Origin: Ziziphus jujuba
Lineage: Eukaryota > Streptophyta > Magnoliopsida > Rosales > Rhamnaceae
Reading direction: 5' to 3'
DNA length: 64,000 nucleotides
NCBI RefSeq assembly: GCF_031755915.1
Contig: NC_083387.1
Coordinates: 25,298,501-25,362,500 of the forward strand
In this document: in pieces, positions 14,375-28,760 of the stretch
Layout: each line of letters begins with the position of its first letter
Position numbering within the stretch: position 1 is the stretch's first letter
The notes under the pieces: generated by a model
The model's database searches: none
What the model was told of the DNA's origin: nothing
What the model saw: the letters and a program-made list of their open reading frames with translations, nothing else
Made by a program: the position numbers and the translations under genes

Positions 14375-17171
14375 TAATGATATTGTTGGATTTCTGAAGC
14401 TCGAGACTCTCGCCAGGCTGTAAGGTTCTTCTAGTGATGACGTGGTCTAGTCTACTATAGCGGAAAAAATATATATATATTTATTAAATTTATTTATGCT
14501 CTAAGCACTTGACGGTGACTTTAGCGTATAGACCGAGTAGTAGCGCAGCTAAAATAAATAAATTAATTAATTAATTAAAACAAAAAGAGATGTAGACGTG
14601 CCATGAAATGATATATCACTGCTACTACGACTCTAAAACTGATATTTTGGCATTCCCTAGAAACACTTACATGCATTTCAACACACCTTTACAAACCTGG
14701 ATCAGCGGCATCAGTGGACTGATCGCTGCCGTTTGATCCAGAACCCGATATGTGGTGAGTGGGGAAGGGGTTTGGATGATGGGGACCACATGTAGCAGTT
14801 GCATAATTGTAAGGAGTCAGAGGGTGGGGTCCACTAGGAGAGGGAGTTGATGAAGGATGACATCAAGGAAGGAAGAGAGGAGGAATATGGTTCAGTGTTC
14901 GAGGAGAAGTGGTTCACTGTTTCGGGATGTATTTTAAATTAATAGATATATATATGTATATATAGTCACGAATGGTGTTAGCCCTTCGATTAAATTTAAA
15001 TTTACCAGATGGTGGTGGGTGGGTCCCTTATTAAAGCTGTGTTCCCGAAATCGGACCTGTGAGTTCTGTGGGACTAGTTTTCCCCTTTTTTTTGGTAGAA
15101 TCTGTGGGACCACTTTTACTTTGACGTTTTAGTGGGGTTATTATTATTATTATTTTTTTTTTTTTTTTTGTGGGATAATGGTGGCAGGGTATGATCGTAA
15201 TTTCAAGTGGGAACAAAAGACTATTGCAAGAGGTTGGTGGGGATTATTTGGGTGTGGTTTGATCCGCGGTCTAGAGATTAGGGACAAAAACGTTTTTGTT
15301 CGCCTTATTCACCACATACTATTTTTCCTTTTTTTTTTTTCTTTTTCTTTTTAAATTTTTTGATTTATCGAATTTCGAAAACGAGAATCGAAAGTGGGGA
15401 GGCGGTGCCGACTCTATGAGTTGACGCACGTGACACATAACTTTTTTTTTTTTGGGGCAAAAAATAAAAATGAAAATTTATCCTTTTTTTCTTTTTCCTG
15501 AGACAAAAATGCAATTTTATCTGATAATTATTGCACAAATTGTTCAAAGTTTATCTTATAATACTTGTAAATGACAGAAATGCACATTTTTATTCTTGTA
15601 GTTTGCATATTTCATTTTTACCTTTATTTTTAGTATTTTTCCAATCGGTTGAAGTGTTTAATCATGGCTTGTCCTTCATACTTCTTTAGTTTTTTTTTTT
15701 TTTTTTTTTTCTTGGATGGAAGTAGCATCGCCTCGAAATTTTTCTTTAAATTTTAACTTCTTTTAATTATATGATTTTTGCAACTTCAAATTTGGGTTAG
15801 GAAATTATTCATAAAGTAGTTCGCTCAATTTTTTTTATTTTATAATTTTTGCTTACACTTTTACCATTAAATAGTGTCATTCCAATCAATTTTGTATAAC
15901 CAAAGCAAACAGATGACCAATAAAAAAAAAAAATACGCATATATTATTCTAATTAATCCATTTTAACAAATTTTATTATAATTATAATTTTAGTTTCACC
16001 TACTTTTTACAAGTTATAAATTTGTTTTGTTTCATTAATTCAGTATTAAGTAATGATTCTTCTTTTGCGTTTGGGACAAAAATAATCATTAGTATATCAA
16101 ATTTACACTTTCACCGAGGAATAAAGTTAGCCATCTAAAGTTTCCAAGTCCAAATACATTAAACTCTATTCAAACCTTTTAATTTATTAAAAGCCAAAGA
16201 ACATGTATATATAACCTATTATCTATGTGACGAAAGAATATAATTCCAATTGTTTAACATTTCTATTTATGTTATAAAAATATAAATTTAAATCATAAAA
16301 ATAACAAAATAAACATAAATTTGAATCATAAAAATATATTTTGTGTTGAAGTAAATATTTTTAACTTATCATAAAATTATTTTTAAAAAAAATTATCATA
16401 AAAATAAAAAAATCACTTCATTAATAAGATGATACAACCAAGCGTTATGTTTTTCCGTACTCTAAAGTACTTTACATTATTTATTGTCAATTTCTTTCTT
16501 TTCTTTTTCTTTTTTTTCCCGATAGAGACCTTAATCTTAAAAATTAAATTCAGCTATTTACTATAAGAAATTTCAATGAGCCTTTTACACGCATGTTTGG
16601 TTATATAACAATGGCTATTAGACGTTGTATTTGTGGTGTTTGATTATACATGCAAATACATTAATTAGCACGTACATGCTACCAATTTTATTAATTTCTA
16701 AAGTAGTTTTTTCATTGTCCTAGCTCGATAATCTTCATCTTGGTTTCCCAAAAAAAAAAAAAAAAAAAAAGATAATTTTTAATGGTCTGTCTTATATTTT
16801 ATAATAAGGCTTATTTAAAAGTAATAATAATTCAATAAAATAAATATCAGTTAATTTATCCTACTTGAATTGTTAAAGCTAGAATAATATACGTAAAAAT
16901 GTATATTCTTTTTTGAGTATCTTTTTCATCTTTAAGATAACACTTTTGATTGTATAGAAGTCATAAAGTACACAGGCACCAAAATATATGGCCAATGGGA
17001 ATTAGATTAAGCAATGTGAGAATTTGTTTTTAAATACATAATTTTTTTTTCAAAAATTACAATATACAGAATTCTAAATTAAATTTAAATCATTGTTTCC
17101 TTAGCCAATAATATAAGCTTTAACTCTCCTTACTCCTAAATATAAAAAAAATAATAATAATAAATAAAGAA

Positions 17172-17189
17172 GGGGGGGGGGGGGGGGGG
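17172..17189. repeat. Homopolymer G run (18 bases)
   Basis: Eighteen consecutive G in otherwise AT-rich DNA, followed by a short GA-rich stretch. Similar long runs occur at 43255-43269, 47083-47097 (C) and 47700-47720. Confidence 0.95.
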
Positions 17190-18402
17190 AGAGGGTAGAA
17201 ATAGCTCAATGGTTTTATTTTTATCATTAATTCAAACGTATGAATGCATACATGAAATATATATATATACACACTTGCGACCCCACTATTTTGTTTTAAG
17301 TTTTGCAAAATGCTTTAGCATAAATTTTTATGAGTAATATTATTACAGACACCACAAAATTTATCAAAAAAATATCATTACGAAAACTACTAATTGTAAA
17401 AGCATGTTATTCGTGCAGAAACAACTTATTGACAAGATGATTTTTCTAATAATTTTTTATTTTTCCGGCTTCGTAAAACATTAGTTCAAATTTCGACTCC
17501 ATCATTCCTATATATAGAGAGAAAAAAAAAATTCGTTCATCATCCCTAATGTCATAAAAATACGTATTAAATAATTGGTAAAATTAATATAATTGGGATT
17601 TGATTTTTTGGAAAAAAAAATTACTTGGAAAATTATTTAATATGATAACACTACATTAGTCAATATATGCATATCTATATATATTTGGAATAAACATTAT
17701 TCATTAGCTAAAGTTTATTAAATAAATTTTACACTTACAAAAGTCATAGGTTTGAGATATGGAAAAAAAATATTAAAAATGATCAAAAAAGAGTTTGTTA
17801 AATGGATTTTGCAGTACTAATCCAATTTTTATATGATTTTTCTATACATTCTCGACTATATATTATAATATACTTCTTATATTATTTATTGTTAATCATA
17901 TTTACTGTTTTAATATAAATTATTCTTCCACACACAAATTATTGTTAATTATAAGATTGATACTAAGAGTTCAAGATATATCACCGTATAAATTTATTTA
18001 TTATTTGGATAATTTGAAGAAGCTATTATTTGCAGCAAAACGATAATTTTAAAGAGATGGAAAATAATCTTTCTTTTACAATGAGAGAGAAACTTGTGTG
18101 TGTGTGTGTGTGTGATTGAGAGAGGAAGCCGTTTTTGTGGGCACGAGTAGAAGATTGGCAAAGCACACGGTTGATCAACACTCTGATGACGTGGACAGGC
18201 CAGGTGCTAGTACTTTAGTAGGCGAGTGTATTGGACCAGCAGGCGTTATATTGCCATGTGGACAGCTTGTTATTTTTACTTTTATTTTTATTTTATTCAC
18301 ATTAAAAGTATTTAAAACAACAATAATTAATAAGGGTTTTTTTTTTGGTAAATTAATAATTAATAAGGGTTAATAATCAGTTAGAATACTGAAGTTTGAG
18401 AG

Positions 18403-19660
18403 GCGTGCGAACTTTAAAATTTGGGACTGTATAAATTGAAATTTAAAGTTTCAAATTTATTGAAAATCGATCCAATTAATTAATGGTGTTAATTATACAA
18501 TAATTTCATAATTTTACTTTTTTAGTAAAAAATTAAAAAAAAATTATAAGAAATAATTTTTTTTAATTTTTTTTATTTTATATTTATATTATTTAAAAAT
18601 TTGTATTCAATTCTATCTTATTTAAGTTAAAATTTCAAAAAAAAAAAATTAAATGTTTTAAACATAAAATTAAACCAAAAAAAAAAATAAATTTGAAATT
18701 TTTATCTGATAAAAAATTTTTATAAGACCAAAAATTACATAAAATAATTTTACTAGATCAAAAATTAATAATATTTTTTTTTTCATGTAAACAAAAAAAA
18801 AGGATCAAATTACAAAAATAAGAATTAGATTTAAAAAATCAGACAAAATAAAAATAAAATTAAAATTGGAATTTTTGCTCTAGCAAAAATATTTTTATTA
18901 GGCCAAAAATTAAATAAAATAATTTCAAACCAAAAGTCTATAATATATATTTTTTAAATTAGATAAATTTAAAAAAATAAATTTTAATTTTTATGCTTTT
19001 TTTATTTTGTTCTAATATAAAAAATAAAAATAAATTTATCATCATTGATTTTATTTTATTTTTATTTGATCTAATAATTTATTTTTATTATTTTTAGATC
19101 ATTATATTTTTAAGTAAAAATGGTTTATTCTATTTCTAATTTATTTATGGTTCTTCATTCTTTATAGAATCCAATAATTCTTATGTGATTGTAGGTAGAT
19201 CTACTGCTCTTTTTTTTTTTATCAAAATAAAAAATATTTTTATTTTTGGTCTTTTTTTTATTTTGGACCTTTTTTTATGGTATGGGCATAAAAAATTATT
19301 ATTATCCATTAAAATAATTTTATTTAATTTTTGGTCTAGTAAAAATATTTTTGTTGGACCAAAATTTTGATTTTATTTTAAATTTTTATTTTTATCTAAT
19401 TTTATGTTCACAAATATTTAATTTTTTTAGAGTTTTAGTTTAATTAAAATAAGATTGGACACAATTTTTTAAATCAAAAATATAAAATAAAAATAAAAAT
19501 TTATTTTTTATAATTTTTTTGTTGAAAATAAATTATTATATCAGTATGGCATTAGCATGTTGACATTAATGAACAGTAAAATTAACACTTGATCGATTTG
19601 TAACAAATTTGAAATTTGAAATTTAATTTCCATAATTCTAAATTTTAGGACCCTAATAAT
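18403..19660. repeat. Large fold-back (inverted repeat) element
   Basis: Outer arms: a stretch at about 18415-18480 containing CAAATTTATTGAAAATCGATC is matched inverted near 19590-19655 (CGATTTGTAACAAATTTG). Inner arms: about 18872-18926 (CTCTAGCAAAAATATTTTTA, then TTAGGCCAAAAATT) is matched inverted by 19311-19366 with few mismatches, and a third related copy lies direct at 18698-18752. The interior is extremely AT-rich and has no coding frame. It could be a fold-back or Mutator-type non-autonomous transposon; no target-site duplication was settled. Confidence 0.55.
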
Positions 19661-22600
19661 AATAAAGGAAATGGATATTAATTTGGAAGACAGAGTAGGG
19701 TGACGTGCCCACCAGGCAAGCGTGTGTGCACATAAAGGGAATGCACTGCAATACACCAGAATACAGAGGCTCAATGTCGGTAATTGCCTATTTGAATGTT
19801 TTGTCTTTTTCACCTTCTTTAGGATCACGGGGCCAATATTAATGGACATTATTATTAATTCATGTTAATATTTAATATAAGTACTTATTATTCTCTCATA
19901 TATATATATATATATACACATACATATTTAATAAACATACGATATATTTCATCTAAAAAATTTGGAATATTACAGTTTAATCATTTAGATTTAAAAAATA
20001 ATAATTAATATTTCTATAAAATATGGATAATATTAGTTTCAAAAATATAAATGAAATAATAGAAAAGGAAAATTATAACTTTTTAAATTTAAAAAGTAAT
20101 TGCTGATATTTTTAAAATTAAAAGTATTAAATATCATTTATGTCAAACTTTATAAGAAGTGGATGAAATTAATCTTTATATAATCAAGAAAAATTATTAA
20201 TTTGAAAATTTATAAGATTTTCTTTTTATCACTTCTTATTGAAAATTCATTAATTTTATCTCTATATCTTAAGGTCAACATTACTTTTTTTTTCTTTTTT
20301 TTTTTTGCTTCTTTTAATTTTATGTCAATCTGACAAGGTTCATAAAAAAAAAAAAAATGTCATTTTTGTACAAAATTTAGTTCCTATCATGTATAAGTAT
20401 TGAGAAGTTAATGTTAATTGGCATTTATTTTTGCTATGCTTTTGGAGTCACAGAATATATTCAATCATTAGAGAGAGGCATTTATATTTTTAAAACAATA
20501 AAAAAAAAGTATTAAATATATGCATGAATGGCCACATACTAATCATTTAATGGACCCTACCAAAGACTTATCCAAGATAGTGACACAAGAAAGAATGCAG
20601 CCAAACGACAAATGTAGCGTAATAATGCATACGGAAATTTTCTTACACTTTGGTTTGGATTTTAAGAACCACTTGGAAGGATATGCTCTCTTTTCGTTCT
20701 CCAAAGTGTCTCCTTTTCCACACAAAAATGACCATTCCATCATGTGATAAATGCAACTCGGACAATCTCAGCCAGCTATCCAAACGGTCCCATTTTTCAC
20801 CTTGTCATTCATCATTTTGCTTTTCAAAAGACAGGTCAAAGTTAGCTTTATAGTTACACTCTCACACAGTCCCTTCTAGTAAATAACTTGGAGACAATAT
20901 ATTGAAGTTCAACACCAACTTTTTTGTTTTAAATTTTTGGTTTGAATTATAATTCCCACTTTGTCATTGGCACAAGTTATATTGTTTTATATTACCAAAA
21001 AAAAAAAAAGTTATACTGCTTTAAATTATATATATAATATGCTTTATCAATAATTAAAACTTGAAAATAAATAAATAAATAATTTCTTCAAAGAGAATAA
21101 TATAAGTAATTATCCTTTTAGGAAGTATATAAACTTTTGCTATAACGTTTTCAATAAGTTTTAAGGTGCATTTGAATGTTCTAATATAAATATATATTTA
21201 AGAAATGGAGAAAATTGTAATTTGGCTTCTATAAATTATTAAATTACTTTTTCATCAAACAGCTATTTTTATTTTTTTATTAATTTGGCTTTTTGTCATA
21301 CAACTTTAATTTATTATCCATCCACATTAACAAACTAACAGTAAAAAAAAAGAAAGTGATTTGAGTTCATGATAGATTTGTACATGCGCATTGTAATTTA
21401 GCTAAAGAACACTACTATTTCTAATTTGTTTACCAACTTTTTAGACACCAACTATATATGTCACTTATTGTTCATAACAAGTTCGAACACGTAGCACTGC
21501 TTTTTTGTCTTAGTTAAATTGTGTAGTAAAAAAAGTTTATTTACTATTTTTTTTTTTGGGTAAATAATTTATTTACTATTTAGAATGGTAGTAAAGGGGA
21601 TGATTAATTTAATGCCATTATTATTAACATGGTTTTAGCTTTTCTAAATATGTGCTAATTTAAAGGAGTCCAATAAAATATTCATTCACTACTTTTGGTT
21701 GGAAATAGGCTGCATGCTTTGAACACATTGAACTCATTTAACATTCTGATATTTTATTTATTTATTTTCTTTTGGACAGAGAATTTAACAGAGATTCTGA
21801 TGTCTCCGGTAACTTTTTGTGGCTCACATGTATTACATGTTTTTTTTTCAGCACCAAAAAAACAGAAAAAAAAATGTATTACATGTTTTGTACTTTCGTT
21901 TGTACCCTTTTTTTTTTTTTTTGGCGAATATTTAGGTATGTACTTGGATGCCCATTGCAAAACCATATAGGATTGGAAAAAAGGCTTTAATTGATTTTCT
22001 GTTTTTGTTTTTGGTGAATAGCTTCAATGAAAAATTGATAAAACATAATATATGCGATACTTATATTTTATATATAGTTTGAAAATAAACTTTTAAATCC
22101 TATGTTAATTGTATTTAATTTCGAAAGTCTACAAATCATTATATAATATATACCTATTTTAAATTAATCAATCATGTGAAAAATTTTACTGATTTTTCAA
22201 CCTATTTGACATATTGTTTCTATCAATTTGAAGATTAACATACTAAGATTATTATATTGACTTTTGTGTAAATTAATTAGATAGCTTTTATCTGTTATTC
22301 CATTTGAATATGACCATGTATCACATACAAATTAATAATACAATCTAGCTGTTACTCATATGACACCAAATTGACCCATCCAATCTAGAAAATGTATGTA
22401 ATTAATTAGTCAACCAAACGTGAGCTAATCAACATAGAAATTGTACCCCATGTTCTTGTTTTTTTATTGCTTTTCTTCTGTGTACTGACAAATCAATTGA
22501 AGATAATTTTGCTCCAAGACCTTCAAAGTCAAATTTCGGAAAGTCTTTCATCGAGTTGCAATTGGCAGAGTAACACCAAAAAGGTCAGGATCATACAATT

Positions 22601-25600
22601 AATATTGCCCAGAAGATACCCAAATTGATTAGAGACATTTTTCCCACACATTTATAAATATATATATATATATATATATATTTTACATGAATTACAATAT
22701 ATTCTACTAACCTAAAGAGGAGGGGATCTCATATAAATTTTGAAGTGTATTTTCAATGGTTTTATTGATTAACTAAGTTTAAAAATACTTCTACATAGAT
22801 TTACTAATTGTAAATTAAATATGCTGATAATTTTTTATTGGATGTCTTCATTATCTATAATTCATATGACATTTGATCTATGTAATTAGGCGTGTTGGAT
22901 GTGATCCAACATTTGTAGTAACTAGCATGCCTTTAAGAGACTATAGAGTTATTAGTAACTTTGTACAAATAATTAAGTTAGAATATCTAGAGAAATTTTG
23001 GTAACTAAAAGGAATATTTAAGGGATATCCTAAATGTTCACTAGGATTATATTGAATTGTATTTAAATAAATATGCGTCTATAATTTGTTATTTTGGTTG
23101 TCTTAATTAAATTTCTAAAATAATATATAGGAGGAACATGTAAAGATGATCATCAAAGATTAATCATTATGAGTGATATATGTGTGTATTTATATACATA
23201 TAAGGAAAGAAAGAAAGAGAGAGGCGAGTGAGTTAATCCAATATTTCTTGGTTATGATTCTTGATATTTAGTCTCATAAAAACAACGATAATGATAATTA
23301 CAAACAATTACATGTGTTTCATGAAAGATTATTGTTATGCTTACTTCTAAGTTTCTCCTGGAAGATAACCATATAATTAGCAAATGAAAAGATTCTTTAA
23401 CATCCATATCTAAAATTTAATTATTCATGTCATGGACCAGTACTCCTTATGGATTTCAATTATTATTCTTGTGAGAGTTTTTAGAAGGAATTTTCAATGG
23501 TAAATTCATCATTTTTTTTTATATATATGATAATTTTAAATTTTATATTATTAGAAAAGAAAAAGAAAATTCTTATAAGAGAAATTAGTAAGGTGATATG
23601 TTCTTCACACATCTTGAATGTCATGGATTGGAGCCATGCCGTTTTTGTTTTTTAATTTGAAAGTTATTATAATCCTAAACAGAAGAACAAAAAAAAAAAA
23701 AAAAAAAAAAGAGAGAAAAAAAAAGTGGCAATTTCAAGTAATTGCATATGTGTAGACATCAAGGTATTTGATCAAGATTTTTGACAAATGAAACTCCTAG
23801 ACTTTATAGAAGTCTAATCTAGCGGTTCATATCATTTTTAATTTATAATGTAAATATCATTATAATATCTTTTATTTTATTATTTTTTTCAGTATTGAAT
23901 TTTTATTACAAAAAATCTCAGTAGAACCTTTTTATATTTTATATCATTTTTAAAAATTTTTACTAATAAAATTAAAATTGACCCATTCCTATTAATTAAT
24001 AATTTTTTTTATTCATTCTTAAACATAAGAATGATGAAAATTAATAAATAAAAATAACATAATTAACCTTAAAATTAACTTTTTTCCTTTTAAGAAAAAA
24101 AATTTTCAAATGAATTCAATATGAATAAACTTAACTATTGAAATCGTGTTTGAGACAGTTATCACGATTATATATAACTTGTCACTTTTTATTTTTATTT
24201 TTTTAATAAATTTAGAACACGGGATTTTAGCATTATTATTTTAAAGATTTAGCAATTTTAGAAGAGGCGTGTATATGAGTTTGTGTTTGTGTGGGTGTGT
24301 GTGTTTTATTTTTTATTTTAATTTTTTTTTGTAAGTTCTTAGAAATAGAAGAGAAAAACAAAATATAGAAGTGAAAAAAAAAAAAGGGTCAAAGGATGGG
24401 TAAATGGGAATTTTAACCCAATTGGTAAGAATTTTTTTAAAAAATAGTATTATTTTGTAAGAAAAACAAAATGTAACAATGCTGTACGGATATTTTTAAT
24501 AATGAAAATATAATATTGAAAAAGTAGTAAATTAATAGATGTTATATTGATATTTATCTAAATTTTGTATAAGATAACTTTTTTTTACCGACTAATTTTA
24601 CTAAGCCTCACCATGGTAAAATAGAAAAAAAATAAAATAAAATAAAATTAACGGCTCGATGGATTGTCAAATACTTGTCCAATACATTGATACATGAATC
24701 ACTAATCATCTATCTATATTATATAAAGAAAAACCAGATTTCAATTCTTACTATTGTTATTTTTCATTAGAAAAAAAGTCTACATTGTGGTACCATATGA
24801 CTCTTATGCCTACCTACCTACAGCCTCTAGTCCTTAATTTCGTGGAAAAAGCCTTATGTCTACCTCATTGTTATTATATGTCATTGAAATCTGAGATATA
24901 AATTAATAAATCTTTGAATGAAGATAAGGTTTCTGAAACTTCCAATGCATCCACCACTCGTGCAACTTTGGGTATATAAAAATTCCCTAACCATGTTTGC
25001 AAGCAAAGGAACATTATGCTTAATTTTCTATCAATCCAAACAAGGTTGACCCTCATCACATGTATATATATCAACATGCATACTTCCGCATGTCCTTCCT
25101 ACCTAAAACAAATACAAAGGAAATATATTAATATTAATCCTGTATTAATTTATTGATTAAGTTCGGATTAATCTATAATGCTTGTAAAAATCAAAGCTAA
25201 TGCATTGATATATTTGCCAAAAAAATAAAAAAAAAATTGTTCATTTGTTTTGTTATTACATACCTGGTTTTATGTTTCTTGTTTTCAAAATTGAAAGAAA
25301 AATAATAATTTTTTCTTATAGATGTCCAAATAAGAGCTCTACACATAAAAAAAACAGAGGAAACGTATCCTTGGTAATTCAACTGAATAAAAGGAAAGAC
25401 AACGCACAAAATGCTGTCCTTTCTGTAAACTTTTATTTTTTTCCCCCCTATTTTTTTGGTAATATTTATTTATTTTTTTAAATAAAGCTGTCTCTCTACC
25501 TTGGTGAAGCCAAGTAATTATTTTTTTTTTAATTATTATATTATTACATTTTTTCATGTATTCAAAAGAATGTACAATTACTATTACAATGTACTTTATC

Positions 25601-26659
25601 TTTGTTTGTTTACTATTACAATGTACTTTATCTTTTTTTTTTTTTTTTTTGCTAGAAACAATGTACTTTATCTTTGTTTGTTCTTTTTTTTTTTTTTCAA
25701 TGCCATCTCTCTGTTTCATTTTCCAAGACAGAGATGATGAAGAAAGCAAATTTAGTGGCATGCACCAATGCAACGTGATCGCTTTTGAGAATCTAACCAA
25801 AGAAAAAATTAATACAAAAATAACAATTTTATGTATAAGTACGAAAATATAATATATATATATATATATATATCATATTCACTGACGGCAATATATTATA
25901 CTTTAAGATGTTGATGAAGGCCAAACAATTAATAAGTGCTAATAAATATAAATCAAAGTCTATATTTTCAAAGGTTTAAAAGGTCAAATTCACGAGGGAA
26001 AAAAAATAATTTAACAGCCCGTTTGTCAAAAACTTTTTATATAAATAATATGTAACAAATTATTCATAATTAGATATTCAAAATTAATACTCAAAATTAG
26101 TTTATAAAATCTACATATTTTACTTTGATATTCTACAAAATTATAAATTATCTCATTAATTTATATTACACGTTGTTATACGGATTTCATTATGTAACTA
26201 TTCCATATGGTTCTTTTCCACTTTCGAACCCAATCAATAGCCTTTCTGTATAACGATAGAGTACGTGGCTATCATTTAATCCACCATTTTTTGTTGTTTT
26301 TGGTAAAAATTATTCAAAAGTTGTGTGCGCGTGAGTAAATTTGTTCAATAAAAAAAAAAAAAAAGGGTTTTAGCTATGGATATTTTGGGGAAAGAAAATA
26401 AAAATCTTTTTTTTATATTTATTTTTGTATATATATCACGGATTGAAAATAAAAGATAGAGAGCTAGGGTTGGTTGGTTGTGTGTGTGCGCGCTTTTTTT
26501 CTTTTTATTTATTTATTTATTTATTTTTCCTCTCTCTCTATACCTAAAGCGAAAGCTAAAAAAGATTGAAACAAAACACGGGAAAAGATTTTTGCCACTG
26601 GTTGATGATCATGATTTTTTTCGGGTTATATTGTTTATAAAAAAAAGGGGTTGAAACAC

Positions 26660-26790
26660 ATCCATCAAAAGGAAACAAATAGGAAGACCACCAATTTGGC
26701 TTTATGTTGCGGAGGACCGACAAACCAATTGAACTTGGTAACGCCCTTACAAAAACAAGAAGGACATCTTTATTGAATTTACTTTGGCAG
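26660..26790 (+). repeat. Diverged repeat, copy A
   Basis: ACCAATTTGGCTTTATGTTG followed by a GC-richer string and CGCCCTTACAAAAACAA recurs in diverged form near 28640-28760 (ACCAGTTTGGCATTATATTG, then ACGCCTTACAAAAACAA). Neither copy codes for anything recognisable. It may be an old transposon remnant or a duplicated spacer. Confidence 0.45.
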
Positions 26791-28639
26791 AAAGTAGTGA
26801 AATGGCTACAGTCCAAATTACATTTCAAATTGATATCCCTTTCCAAGATTTTGCTTTTTTCCTATTTTTACCCTTTTCACCCTCCATATTAGAAGATAGC
26901 AAAACAGGGGCTCAATTTGATTTTATAATTTTAACAAAAAGGGTTGTTGATTTTGAGGCTTGCCCATGCAAAAAGCCTGACTAAGTTTGGCTTGTATGAC
27001 ACTTCTTTAAATGCACGCATTAGTTTTACTTTTGGATTTAATTAGTGTGTTATTTTAACAAAAAAAAATTATTCAGTTTTTAAATTTGTGAATTCAAAAA
27101 TTAAGATTTAAATTTTGATAATTTTTATTATTATTTTGAATAGTTTCATGCTGCAATATCATATGACACAGAACTACGATATAATGCTTATAATACTATT
27201 AAAAAATATTTTTTTTCTTCGGAAAAAAAAAAAGCCCATTATTATTTTGTGACTCACAATTGAGAATCTAAAGTAAGAAATAGAGACCAATCAAAGGTAA
27301 AACCCACTGTTTTTCTGGTCAATCATTCCAAGTACAAATACCTCTATCCACCAAAAAAAAATAAAAAAAAATGATAAAATAAAAGGTTTATTTAAAAAAA
27401 AAAACATTTGATAAAATAATGTAAGAACTTGGCTCTTATTTTTTAGGTAAATTAAGAATTTGGCTTTTAGATGGCATATGTATATATATATACATACACA
27501 CTTTTTGAGATTGTGAATCTGTTTGAGCGTTGAGGAGGGAAACTGCAGTTCTCTTCCAGGAAAGCAGAATTTCATAGATATACAAACTGATGTGAAAAGA
27601 AACAATTGTGTATTTTGCATTTATTTCCTCTTACCATTTCTGCAAGCTGGTTCACATAGATTTTTCTTGATATAAATAAAAATATTGGTCAAGTTGGGTA
27701 ACACCAAGTGTATGCGTTGGCTTTGGATCAAACTTTTTTTTTTTTCCTCGAGAAAATGGCCTATCATTCGTACAATTTTGAGTAGCCGAAGGGAAAAAAT
27801 ATATTTTAAGATCTCGTTGATAGTCAACCAAAGATATCAATTAATTCTTGTTTGTCTAAGGCAAATCAGCTTATTGGTCCAGTGGGCTTTTCATGTACAG
27901 CTGGAGTACCAAATAATCAAATATTACAAACAGCTGGAGTCTATGTACGAGGGAAAAGCATGATAAGCATGAGACCATAGAAGAAGTGAGAAAAACCCAC
28001 TTGGCAATTAGTATTATCCAAGCAGGCACTATCTTAGGTTGCATTAAAAATTCAAAAACAGCCAATTTTGATGCTTCGTTTTTAGCAGAATTTAATAAAA
28101 CCAACACTAATTTAGAACAGATAAAAGTAGGCAAGAGCTAGGAAAATTTTTTATATACAATTGCAACATAGTTAATATGATGTAATAAATCATTCTTGCT
28201 CAGACATTCAATTTTTTTTTTTTTTTCTTGGTAAGCACTAAGCAGGACTACAGGTTTATGTTGAACAAGACTTTAGATATATGTCACAATAATGGACCAT
28301 TCATATGCTATAGTTTGGTCTTTTGTCATATTCATATGCTTTAGTTGGAGGATGCACAAGATTATATATTATTCAGTTTATATTTTACCTAATAATTAAA
28401 ACTACACAAATGAGTATACCATTATGTAAACTACTTTCTTAGGAGCCAGTTCATTCAAGTCCTCACACGGTTTTGTATTATTAATTGTTTCCACCAACAA
28501 ATTGATGTTAGAGCAAATCCCAAAAAGACAAAGCGAAAAAGTGGAAATATATGACGATGAATTTGTGGTTGAGAGGGAAGCAGCAAAAAAAAAAAAAAGG
28601 TGGCCAATTCATAAATAATTTAATAGTTAGATATACAGA

Positions 28640-28760
28640 GTGATTACCAGTTTGGCATTATATTGCCGGGAACCCAAAATCAAAAAGCATTCAAGTCTAA
28701 ATTGGACTAGGCAAGCCGCCCACGCCTTACAAAAACAATGAACATTGAATTCAGCAATGA
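28640..28760 (+). repeat. Diverged repeat, copy B
   Basis: Second copy of the stretch at 26660-26790, in the same orientation about 2 kb away, with a short insertion between the two best-matching blocks. Confidence 0.45.

Noticed and set aside
18116..18373. 85-codon plus-strand frame with a GC-richer first half
   Set aside because: The second half is low-complexity, and no protein family fits; the GC-richer 100 bp may be a remnant but gives no testable call.
24874..25077. 67-codon minus-strand frame
   Set aside because: Looked briefly protein-like, but no family could be named and no exon structure is visible around it.
25339..25800. 153-codon minus-strand frame
   Set aside because: Lys-rich low-complexity text comes from poly(T) tracts and a thrice-repeated CAATGTACTTTATC string; not a gene.
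27871..28134. 87-codon minus-strand frame
   Set aside because: No recognisable motif, no supporting splice structure, and composition like the surrounding spacer.
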